The position numbers and the translations under genes are program-made. Positions 54,346-64,000 of a stretch of 64,000 nucleotides of DNA are shown piece after piece. The notes beneath the pieces are model-generated. The model worked only from the letters and a program-made list of their open reading frames with translations. It did no database searches and was not told the origin of the DNA. This stretch comes from Rufibacter radiotolerans (lineage in GTDB: Bacteria; Bacteroidota; Bacteroidia; Cytophagales; Hymenobacteraceae). Within the stretch, counting starts at the first letter, position 1, and every line of letters starts with the position of its first letter. The stretch is from contig NZ_CP010777.1 in the NCBI RefSeq assembly GCF_001078055.1, forward strand, positions 3,563,001-3,627,000. The letters are read 5' to 3'.

Positions 54346-55704
54346 ATGCGAAAGGTAAAGATTGCCGGGTGTCTGCTTCTGATGTTTTGTATCCTCCAGG
54401 GAATTCAGGCCCAGAATCCCATCATCCAGACTGCCTATACCGCAGACCCTGCGCCCGTGGTGTATAATAACAAACTGTTCCTGTACACCAGCCATGATGA
54501 AGACGGTTCTACCTGGTTTACCATGAACGACTGGAAGTTATATACCACTGAAGACATGGTAAACTGGACAGATCATGGCACCATTCTGTCCTACTCAGAT
54601 TTCACCTGGGCCAGAATAAATGCATGGGCCCCGCAATGCATTGAGCGGGGAGGTAAATTTTACCTATATGTTCCCTTAACCACCCATGATAACAAAGGGG
54701 CCATTGGCGTAGCGGTGGCCAACAGTCCGTACGGGCCTTTCACAGACCCGCTGGGCAAGCCCTTGATTCAAAGCGGAGGCGGTGATATTGACCCTTCGGT
54801 TTTTATTAATGAGGATGGGCAGGCCTATCTGTATTGGGGCAACCCCAAATGCTACTACGTCAAACTGAACGAAGATATGATTTCTTACCAGGGAGAAGTC
54901 ATGCCCGTGCCCAACACCATAGAAGCCTTTGGCAAGCGCGAGGGCAACCCCGAAAGGCCCACCACCTACGAGGAAGGCCCGTGGCTCTATAAACGCAAGG
55001 GCTTGTACTACCTTCTATTCGCCGCTGGCCCCCTACCCGAGCACATTGGCTATTCCACCAGCTCCAGCCCCACCGGCCCCTGGAAATACCAGGGCGTTTT
55101 AATGCCTACCGAGGGAGGCAGTTTCACCAACCATCCGGGCCTGGTAGATTTTAAAGGAAAGACCTATTTCTTCTACCACAACGGGGCCCTGCCCGGCGGC
55201 GGCGGCTTTACCCGCTCCGTGTCTGTAGAAGAAGCGGCATTCAAAAAAGACGGAACCCTCCAGCCCCTAAAAATGACCAAAGGAATTACCAAAGGTCTGG
55301 CTCCTTTAAACCCCTTTGTGAAGAACGAGGCAGAAACCATCGCCTGGTCAGAAGGCGTGAAAGCCATGCAGAATGAGAAAGTGGGCGTGTTCGTGACGGC
55401 CCTCCGGAGCGGCGCCTATACCAAAGTAAAAGACGTTGATTTCCGGAAAACAGGTGCTACCAGATTTACGGCCCGGTTGGGCACCACGCATAACACTGAG
55501 GTGACCCTGGAAGTACGGCTAGGAAGTGTAGACGGGGAATTACTGGGAACCGTGAAAGCGCCCCTCACCGGCGGAAATGACCGTTGGGCCCTGGTCTCTA
55601 CGGAGGTTAAAAAAGTAACCGGCGTGCATGATGTCTACTTTGTCTTTAAAGGAAAAGAAAGAAGCAATATCCTGTTTTTTGATTACTGGAAATTCTCCCA
55701 ATAG
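54346..55704 (+). CDS. GH43 glycosidase with C-terminal CBM6-like domain
   Basis: 452 residues with a signal peptide (ILQGIQAQ). The five-bladed propeller of family 43 is recognised by the catalytic base in YTADPAPVV (Asp34), the pKa modulator in [10 protein letters not shown] (near 143) and the acid in YEEGPWLYK (near 207). Closest in layout to the arabinofuranosidase/xylosidase subfamilies that carry a CBM6; residues about 320-452 form such a beta-sandwich ([34 protein letters not shown]). Exo-acting on arabinoxylan side chains or xylo-oligosaccharides is most likely. It follows the CE6 gene by 76 bases. Confidence 0.93.
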   Translation: MRKVKIAGCLLLMFCILQGIQAQNPIIQTAYTADPAPVVYNNKLFLYTSHDEDGSTWFTMNDWKLYTTEDMVNWTDHGTILSYSDFTWARINAWAPQCIERGGKFYLYVPLTTHDNKGAIGVAVANSPYGPFTDPLGKPLIQSGGGDIDPSVFINEDGQAYLYWGNPKCYYVKLNEDMISYQGEVMPVPNTIEAFGKREGNPERPTTYEEGPWLYKRKGLYYLLFAAGPLPEHIGYSTSSSPTGPWKYQGVLMPTEGGSFTNHPGLVDFKGKTYFFYHNGALPGGGGFTRSVSVEEAAFKKDGTLQPLKMTKGITKGLAPLNPFVKNEAETIAWSEGVKAMQNEKVGVFVTALRSGAYTKVKDVDFRKTGATRFTARLGTTHNTEVTLEVRLGSVDGELLGTVKAPLTGGNDRWALVSTEVKKVTGVHDVYFVFKGKERSNILFFDYWKFSQ

Positions 55705-56017
55705 GCATTGCACCTGTTAACTAATGGGTCGCGCTGCCTTTGTTGGTGTTCACAGGGGCCAACAAACCCAATGGCTGGAGCATTTATGCTTGTTGTGGAT
55801 AGCACCAACAAGGGCTAAAAGGACAGGATACCGCCTTCTTTTTTGTCATCCTGAAAGGATCTTGGTAGCGAACGGTAATGGCGGGTCAAAAGAGTATTTC
55901 TAGTTCGCCCACAAGATCCTTTCAGGATGACAAAAAGGGGTAATACATAAAAGGGGAAACCCTAAAATACAGTCAGCATATCAAATCTTATAGCGACCAT
56001 ATCTAAATCATCTCCCT
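55705..56017. other. Intergenic region inside the cell-wall cluster
   Basis: 313 bases. The main content is the long inverted repeat at 55840-55936; no gene or obvious promoter match was seen. Confidence 0.5.
55840..55936. repeat. Inverted repeat of the GTCATCCTGAAAGGATC type
   Basis: 25-bp perfect arms beginning tttttgtcatcctgaaag, extended after a 3-base bulge by gcgaac / gttcgc, with a loop of about 31 bases. GTCATCCTGA... inverted repeats are widely dispersed in Bacteroidota intergenic DNA. The only copy in this window. Confidence 0.82.
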
Positions 56018-56968
56018 ATGAACTACACTCCATTAAAACTGGCTAAAAGATTCCTACTGGCCGCCTTATTAGTCTCTTCCGCCACCGCCATGGCCCAAGA
56101 CGGCACTATCTATCCGCTCAAAGCCCCTGCTGAACCCAAAGCCATTCCGCTGGGCACCGGTGGCGTGGAGGGCCAGAAAGCCCCTGAGACCTGGTTCAAG
56201 CAATGGGGGGACCCCATGGCCAGAAACATCTCCAAGGCTACCCTCACGCCATTCCTGCCTGCCCCGGGCAAGGCGAATGGCACGGCCGTGATTGTGGCAC
56301 CCGGTGGTGGCTACCGGTGGCTATCCATGGGCAATGAGGGCTGGGAAGTTGCCCAGGCCCTCGCCGACAAAGGAATCACTGCCTTCGTGCTGAAGTACCG
56401 CCTCCACCCTACCCCGGAATTATTAGAGGAATTTACCGCCTCCATGAATCCACCCCGCCCGGCTCCCCCTGCGTCTGCCAACGCATCGGCCAGTGCCACT
56501 CCACCCCGCATGCCGCAAGTAGATCTGTCTAACCAACTCCAAGACGCCGAAGCTGCCTATGCCCTCATCCTCAAAAGAGCCAAGGAATGGGGCGTTGATA
56601 CGGACAGAATAGGCATGATTGGTTTCTCGGCGGGTGCCGGCCTCACCATGCACGCCACCCTAAACTCCAAGACCATGAAACTGGCGTTCATCGGGCCAAT
56701 CTATGGTGGCATGGGTCCGGTGGAAGTGCCTAAAAATGCGCCGCCCATGTTCAACGTGATCGCTACGGATGATTTCCTTTTCAAGGGTCAGTTTGGCGTG
56801 GTGGATTCCTGGTATAAAGCCGGCATACCGGTTGAGTTTCACCTCTACCAGAACGGTGGCCACGGCTTCGGGATTGGCAACCCAGACCGAACCAGTAACC
56901 GCTGGTTTGATGCCTTCATGCATTGGCTGGACGTGAATAAATTTCTCAAGCCTCAGGCCAAGAAATAA
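56018..56968 (+). CDS. Secreted alpha/beta hydrolase (xylan/feruloyl esterase-like)
   Basis: 316 residues with a signal peptide (SATAMAQ). VIVAPGGGYRWLSMGNEG is the oxyanion-hole region, GFSAGAGL carries the nucleophile Ser, IATDDFLF the Asp, and QNGGHGFGIG the His. These match the BD-FAE / Axe-type esterases that act on acetylated or feruloylated xylo-oligosaccharides. An Ala/Pro/Ser-rich insert (PPRPAPPASANASASATPP) lies at about 147-166, probably a surface loop before the catalytic Ser region. It sits between the two GH43 genes on the same strand, so the whole group fits xylan breakdown. Confidence 0.88.
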   Translation: MNYTPLKLAKRFLLAALLVSSATAMAQDGTIYPLKAPAEPKAIPLGTGGVEGQKAPETWFKQWGDPMARNISKATLTPFLPAPGKANGTAVIVAPGGGYRWLSMGNEGWEVAQALADKGITAFVLKYRLHPTPELLEEFTASMNPPRPAPPASANASASATPPRMPQVDLSNQLQDAEAAYALILKRAKEWGVDTDRIGMIGFSAGAGLTMHATLNSKTMKLAFIGPIYGGMGPVEVPKNAPPMFNVIATDDFLFKGQFGVVDSWYKAGIPVEFHLYQNGGHGFGIGNPDRTSNRWFDAFMHWLDVNKFLKPQAKK

Positions 56969-57037
56969 GCAAGCGATCTTTTAAGAGAAGGCCACCTTTG
57001 GCCATTCACAGATATAAGTAACCACTTAAAATTTAAG

Positions 57038-58795
57038 ATGAAGAGAATTGAATTTGGATCTGCTCCTCAGGGAAAAACACGGGTAAGAATACTCTGTGTT
57101 TTGGTGGCCCTGTTTTCTTTGATAGGAGTAAGCGGCAACAGCCAGAATGTAAAAATGCCTAAAAATGCCCCGGTGTTTTCGAACTCGGTCTACGAAGGCC
57201 ATGACAAAGTTTACCAGGATAATCCCCTTAAACCCGGCGAGTTTTATAACCCCATTATACAGGGTGCTTATCCAGACCCGGCCATTACGCGCAAGGGCGG
57301 AGATTACTACATGGTACACTCCTCTTTCGCCATTTTCCCGGGGGTACCTATTTTCCATTCAAAGGATCTGGTGAACTGGACGCAAATCGGGCATGTGCTG
57401 GATCGTGTTTCCCAGTTGAATGTACATGATACCGGAATAAGCCAAGGGGTTTATGCCCCAGACATAGAGTATAATCCCAACAATGACACCTTTTATATGA
57501 TCGTGACGGCCTTCGCCGGAGGGGCCGGGAACATTGTGGTGAAGTCAAAAGACCCGGCCAAGGGTTGGAGTGAGCCGTTCAAGCTGAACTTCGGGGGAAT
57601 AGACCCCTCTCTTTTCTTTGATGACAACGGCAAAGCCTATGTGGTCCACAATGATGCCCCGGACAAAGGGAAAGAACTGTATGAAGGGCACCGGGTGATC
57701 AAGGTGTGGGACTATGACCTGGAGAAAGACCAAGTAATTGCCGGAACCGACAAGATTATCGTAGACGGTGGCGTGGACCTCTCCAAGCGGCCCATCTGGA
57801 TTGAGGCCCCGCATATCTACAAAAAGAACGGACGGTATTACCTCATGTGTGCCGAAGGCGGTACCGGCGGAAACCACAGCGAGGTGGTTTTTGTGAGCGA
57901 CAGCCCCAGAGGCCCCTTTACCCCCGCCCCCAACAATCCCATTCTCTCACAAAGGCATCTGAACCCCAATAGGCCACACAAAGTAGACTGGGCCGGTCAC
58001 GCTGATTTAGTGGAAGGCCCCGACGGCAAACACTACGGCGTGTTTCTGGGCATCCGCCCGAACGAGAAGAACCGCGTGAACATAGGCCGTGAAACCTTTA
58101 TCCTGCCGGTTGATTGGTCCGGTGAATTCCCGGTTTTCGTCAACGGGCTTATCCCCATGGAACCGAAGCTGAAAACGCCTGACGGCGTGGTAAACAAAAC
58201 CGGAAAAGAGGGGTTCTTCCCCAACGGCAATTTCACCTTCGCAGACAACTTTACTTCTAAAAAACTGGACTACCGCTGGGTGGGTTTAAGAGGTCCCCGC
58301 GAGGCGTTTATTTCCCAGACAAAGAAAGGGTTGCAGATCAACCCGTTCCCGGTCAACATCAAAGAGGTAAAGCCCACCTCCACTCTTTTCCTGCGTCAGC
58401 AGCACAATAGTTTCTCCTACACTACCACCCTAGACTACAAACCTGCCTCAGAAAAAGACCTGGCGGGCATAGTGTTGCTGCAAAGCGAGAAGTTCCACTA
58501 CCTGTTCGGACTTACCAGAAAAGGCAAAGACGCTTACCTGGTTCTGGAAAGAACAGAAAAAGGAACCTCAAACCTCATCGCCAGCCAAAAAATAGATATT
58601 AAAAAGCCCATACAACTTAGGGTAAAGGCAGAGGGAGACGCCTACCAGTTTAGCTACTCCACAGACGGGAAGACCTTTGTTGATCTAGGTGTCCCTGTAT
58701 CAGGTGATATCCTCTCCACCAATGTGGCGGGAGGCTTCACGGGTACTTTGATTGGTTTGTACGCCACCTCGGCCAATGATATACAGCCTCAGTAA
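57038..58795 (+). CDS. GH43 beta-xylosidase/arabinofuranosidase with C-terminal sandwich domain
   Basis: 585 residues. The signal region is long and atypical: a polar N-terminus (KRIEFGSAPQGKTRV) precedes a hydrophobic helix ending ALFSLIGVSGNSQ. The catalytic propeller has Asp80 in AYPDPAIT, Asp in GGIDPSLFF and Glu in IEAPHIYK, the GH43 triad. From about residue 400 a concanavalin-like beta-sandwich follows (FADNFTSKKLDYRWVGLR, LFLRQQHNSFSYTTTL, VAGGFTGTLIGLYATS), as in the beta-xylosidases of GH43 with a C-terminal X19/DUF1349-like module. It is 55 bases upstream of the GH9 gene. Confidence 0.93.
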   Translation: MKRIEFGSAPQGKTRVRILCVLVALFSLIGVSGNSQNVKMPKNAPVFSNSVYEGHDKVYQDNPLKPGEFYNPIIQGAYPDPAITRKGGDYYMVHSSFAIFPGVPIFHSKDLVNWTQIGHVLDRVSQLNVHDTGISQGVYAPDIEYNPNNDTFYMIVTAFAGGAGNIVVKSKDPAKGWSEPFKLNFGGIDPSLFFDDNGKAYVVHNDAPDKGKELYEGHRVIKVWDYDLEKDQVIAGTDKIIVDGGVDLSKRPIWIEAPHIYKKNGRYYLMCAEGGTGGNHSEVVFVSDSPRGPFTPAPNNPILSQRHLNPNRPHKVDWAGHADLVEGPDGKHYGVFLGIRPNEKNRVNIGRETFILPVDWSGEFPVFVNGLIPMEPKLKTPDGVVNKTGKEGFFPNGNFTFADNFTSKKLDYRWVGLRGPREAFISQTKKGLQINPFPVNIKEVKPTSTLFLRQQHNSFSYTTTLDYKPASEKDLAGIVLLQSEKFHYLFGLTRKGKDAYLVLERTEKGTSNLIASQKIDIKKPIQLRVKAEGDAYQFSYSTDGKTFVDLGVPVSGDILSTNVAGGFTGTLIGLYATSANDIQPQ

Positions 58796-58849
58796 GAGCT
58801 CCTACTAACACTTATTCTTTTTGAACAGGAAAAGACGGATTCAAGAAAT

Positions 58850-61378
58850 ATGAAAAAACGAAAATTATACTCCCTGGTATTGCTGCTACTAGGGGCATTC
58901 CAGTATGCTACGGGCCAGGACTTGAAACTCAATGACCGGGAGTATTTTGAGCAGCAAGGCGTCAATGTGCTGGTGTACAATAACCTTTTTACCGGAGGCT
59001 TCAATGATGAGAAGAACGCCGGGATAGAACTGATTCACCATGGCGTGAGAACAGCGCAGGGCGGCGCGGTTCGGCTCTCCAACACGCCGGAGCAATGGGA
59101 CCTTGTACCTGACATACTAAACCGGAAGGTGGACCGGGCGGCAAAGACCATAGAAGCAACGCTACGCTACAAAGAGTACAACTTTGATTCACGGGTAGTG
59201 GTGACGGCCAAGGGGAAAGGCGTAGAGATAGCGGTTTACCTGGACAAACCCCTCCCCAAAGCATTGGAAGGAAGTGCCGGGTTTAACCTGGAGTTTCTGC
59301 CCTCACAATATTGGGCGAAGAACTATCTGGTGGATGGGCGCCCTAATCTCTTCCCGCGCTATGTGGTGGGCAATACGGTGACCAAACCTAACAGCCAGAA
59401 ACCGAAGCAATACAAAGGCTATGTGACCTCAGATGACCGGGGCACCGGCAAATTCATTGATCCCCTTCCGCTGGAAACCGGCCGCACCTTTCTCTTTGCC
59501 CCTGATGCCCCGGAACGGATGGTAAAAATCACTTCGCCAGATACTGACCTGATGCTGTTTGACGGCCGCATGCTGGCCCAGAACGGCTGGTTTGTGGTGC
59601 GCAGCCTGCTCCCGGCCGGCAAAACAGGCAAGGTATTGACTTGGACCATAGAGCCAAACGCCATCAAAGATTGGGTAAGAGAGCCCAACATTGGCTTCTC
59701 CCAAGTGGGCTACCTTCCTGCGCAACCAAAAGTGGCGGTTATTGAACTAGACAAGAAAGATAAACCAGCTAAAAGCGCCTTCATCTTTAAAGTAGGCGAC
59801 GACGGCAAAGCCACCAAAGTGTTCAGCGGCGCTATTAAACCCTGGGGCGACTACTTCAAGTACCACTATGTGAAATTTGATTTCTCTGCGGTGAAGACGC
59901 CCGGTATCTACTACATCCAGTACGGAGGCAACAAGACCAATAATTTCCTCATTGGCGATCACGTGTACAGCAAGATCACCGATGCTACCAGCGACATCTG
60001 GATTCCCATCCACATGAACCACATGTTTGTGAACGAAGCCTACCGGGTGTGGCACGGCGAACCTTTCAAGGATGGTTACCTCCAGGCTCCGCCCAACACC
60101 GATCACTTTGACCTTCACGCGCAAGGCCCCACCACCGATACTAAGTTTAAACCGCTGGAAGTAATTCCTGGCCTGAACGTAGGCGGCTTTTTTGATGCCG
60201 GGGATTTTGACATTGAGACCGGGTCTAACATTAGCGTGGTGCAGAACTTTGTCAAAACCTGGGAAAGTTTCAAGCCCTTGCGTGACCAGACGTTCATTGA
60301 CCAGAAGCAACGGTACGTAGACCTTCACCGCCCCGATGGGACCCCAGACGTGCTGCAGTTCATTGAGCACGGCACCCTTAACCTGGTAGCCCAGGCAGAG
60401 ATTCTAGGTCACATGGCCCAAACGCTCTCTAACTCGGTGCTGGATAATTACCACCACCTGGGTGACGCCGCCTCTTTAACAGACGGTCTTCCCTACAACC
60501 CTAAGTTGGGCCCTTACGAAGTAGCCAAGGATGGCCGGTCCAGCGGCGTGAAGGATGATCTATGGGCCTTTACCAGCCGTGAACCCGAACTGGATCTCAG
60601 GGCCGCCACCATGTTTGCCGCCGCCAGCCGGGCCTTGAAGGGATACAACGACGATCTATCGGCAAGAGCATTGACACAGTCAAAAAGACTCTTGAAAGAA
60701 GCGACCGCTTTAATGGCCAATCAGAAGCAGGATACATCTGGCCGGGGCAATGCCGCCAACATGGCTACCAACCTCCAACTGTACATTGCCACTTCTGAAA
60801 AGCAATACCTTGATAGATTTCAGGAGCTTCTATGGCCTGCTCTGGAGCGTAACGTGAGTGCTAATTTGTTAACGGCCCTGGATGCTATCCCGCACCTGGA
60901 CGCCTCTTATAAAGAAAAGCTCCGTCCGTATGTAGTGAAGTACAAAGAATACATTGCCGGCCTTGAAAAGAATAACCCTTATGGAGTGCCCATTGGCCTA
61001 ACCAACTGGGCAGGCAGCGGAGACGTGACGGCCTTTGGGACCACCGTTTGCTTTGCCAGCAAATACTTTCCTGAGATCATTGACGCCAGCCATGCGTTCA
61101 AAGCGACCAACTATCTGTTTGGCGCCCACCCGTATCACAATTATTCTTTAGTAGCCACAGTGGGTGCCACACGCCCCAAAGCAGTTTTCTACGGGAATAA
61201 CCGGGCTGATTTCTCCTTTATTCCAGGCAACGTGGCTCCCGGTATCTTATTCAGAAAACCAGACCATTTTGAGAACTACGACGACTGGCCTTTTCTGTGG
61301 GGACAGAACGAAGGCACCATTGGCGGAAATACCGCTTATTTGATCTTTGGATCAGCGTTTAAGAATCTGGTGAAGTAA
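58850..61378 (+). CDS. GH9 family glycoside hydrolase (endoglucanase-like)
   Basis: 842 residues with a signal peptide (FQYATGQ). An N-terminal region of about 270 residues of unknown type precedes the Ig-like domain (IGFSQVGYLPAQPKVAVIELD to NNFLIGDHVY, about 280-370), then the (alpha/alpha)6 catalytic domain: GGFFDAGDFD (Asp449, Asp452, base and nucleophile-water ligand), GAHPYHNYSLVA and WGQNEGTIGGN (general acid Glu). GH9 enzymes hydrolyse beta-1,4-glucans or related beta-glycans by inversion. The unusual N-terminus is not typical of cellulases, so another hemicellulose is possible. Last gene of the plus-strand cluster; a strong hairpin follows. Confidence 0.93.
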   Translation: MKKRKLYSLVLLLLGAFQYATGQDLKLNDREYFEQQGVNVLVYNNLFTGGFNDEKNAGIELIHHGVRTAQGGAVRLSNTPEQWDLVPDILNRKVDRAAKTIEATLRYKEYNFDSRVVVTAKGKGVEIAVYLDKPLPKALEGSAGFNLEFLPSQYWAKNYLVDGRPNLFPRYVVGNTVTKPNSQKPKQYKGYVTSDDRGTGKFIDPLPLETGRTFLFAPDAPERMVKITSPDTDLMLFDGRMLAQNGWFVVRSLLPAGKTGKVLTWTIEPNAIKDWVREPNIGFSQVGYLPAQPKVAVIELDKKDKPAKSAFIFKVGDDGKATKVFSGAIKPWGDYFKYHYVKFDFSAVKTPGIYYIQYGGNKTNNFLIGDHVYSKITDATSDIWIPIHMNHMFVNEAYRVWHGEPFKDGYLQAPPNTDHFDLHAQGPTTDTKFKPLEVIPGLNVGGFFDAGDFDIETGSNISVVQNFVKTWESFKPLRDQTFIDQKQRYVDLHRPDGTPDVLQFIEHGTLNLVAQAEILGHMAQTLSNSVLDNYHHLGDAASLTDGLPYNPKLGPYEVAKDGRSSGVKDDLWAFTSREPELDLRAATMFAAASRALKGYNDDLSARALTQSKRLLKEATALMANQKQDTSGRGNAANMATNLQLYIATSEKQYLDRFQELLWPALERNVSANLLTALDAIPHLDASYKEKLRPYVVKYKEYIAGLEKNNPYGVPIGLTNWAGSGDVTAFGTTVCFASKYFPEIIDASHAFKATNYLFGAHPYHNYSLVATVGATRPKAVFYGNNRADFSFIPGNVAPGILFRKPDHFENYDDWPFLWGQNEGTIGGNTAYLIFGSAFKNLVK

Positions 61379-61390
61379 AACAGGTAGTAT

Positions 61391-61429
61391 TGAAAAGGCT
61401 TGAATCAGCAAATGACTCAAGCCTTTTCA
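61391..61429 (+). terminator. Rho-independent terminator of the GH9 gene
   Basis: 13-bp perfect stem tgaaaaggcttga / tcaagccttttca with a 13-base loop, 13 bases after the stop codon. Confidence 0.8.
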
Positions 61430-61493
61430 CATGCCAGAATTTGCCGACCAGAAGCCGCTTTTCATCCTGCCAGCTTAAGTTAGCATATAACAG

Positions 61494-61527
61494 AAAGGCC
61501 GCTTGAGATTTCTCCCAAGCGGCCTTT
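61494..61527 (-). terminator. Terminator of icd
   Basis: 12-bp stem aaaggccgcttg / caagcggccttt with a 10-base loop, 23 bases past the icd stop. It is the near-identical partner of the hairpin at 52921. Confidence 0.85.
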
Positions 61528-61550
61528 CCTTTTCTAAACTTATCTTCCTC

Positions 61551-63929
<2,379 letters not shown>

Positions 63930-63974
63930 TCAAATAGACATAAAGAAAACAGGCTACTGCGGAAGCGCTAAATT

Positions 63975-64000
63975 GTGTTTTAAGCCCGTTTTCCCAAAAA
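63975..64000. repeat. GTTTTGGGCC-family palindrome, copy 19 (cut by window end)
   Basis: Left arm tgttttaagcccgtttt and the loop are visible; the right arm lies outside the window. Confidence 0.7.

Overview
The window reads as a chromosomal segment from a Bacteroidota bacterium, most likely Cytophagales, family Hymenobacteraceae (a Rufibacter/Nibribacter/Pontibacter-like organism; the genus is a guess). Support comes from a SusC/SusD pair, three proteins with type IX secretion (T9SS) C-terminal sorting domains, promoter boxes of the Bacteroidota TTTG / TAnnTTTG type, weak Shine-Dalgarno use, a monomeric NADP isocitrate dehydrogenase, and a G+C content near 50% in most genes. No rRNA, tRNA, CRISPR array, transposase or integrase was seen.

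Region 1 (about 0-29 kb) is one large carbohydrate-use locus, nearly all on the minus strand. Transcription runs from SusC/SusD and a DUF5018 surface lipoprotein through an unrecognised lipoprotein, four GHL10-type glycosidase-like proteins, two SGNH esterases, a NAGPA-type phosphodiester glycosidase, a GH92 alpha-mannosidase, a secreted FAD oxidoreductase, a DUF5009 acyltransferase-like membrane protein and a sodium:solute symporter. A ROK regulator on the plus strand sits inside it. The set suggests import and breakdown of a decorated (acetylated and perhaps phosphodiester-linked) glycan; the substrate is unknown.

Region 2 (29-49.8 kb) is mostly household and mixed genes: a T9SS-exported amidase, pruA, a methyltransferase, a metallophosphoesterase plus nucleotidyltransferase pair, dnaX (with an A10 slippery run placed to make a gamma form), an M16 peptidase, a secreted alpha/beta hydrolase, an ECF sigma factor with an overlapping membrane partner, an esterase broken by one in-frame TGA, an ArsI/CadI-like dioxygenase, a fasciclin lipoprotein and an NmrA-like protein.

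Region 3 (49.8-61.5 kb) looks accessory. It starts with a very AT-rich gene encoding a metallophosphoesterase fused to an HSP90-type ATPase, the best candidate for an undescribed (possibly anti-phage) system. Then comes a decayed second copy of the 3' end of icd with its terminator, and a plus-strand plant cell-wall cluster (CE6 esterase, two GH43, an alpha/beta esterase, GH9). The intact icd closes the window. The two icd 3' ends are direct repeats around the cell-wall cluster, as if something had integrated at icd.

Running through regions 1 and 2 is a family of about 19 intergenic palindromes with core CGTTTTGGGCCTGTTTT / AAAACAGGCCCAAAACG, most placed directly after stop codons. None was found between 47.7 and 63.97 kb, which matches the accessory region.
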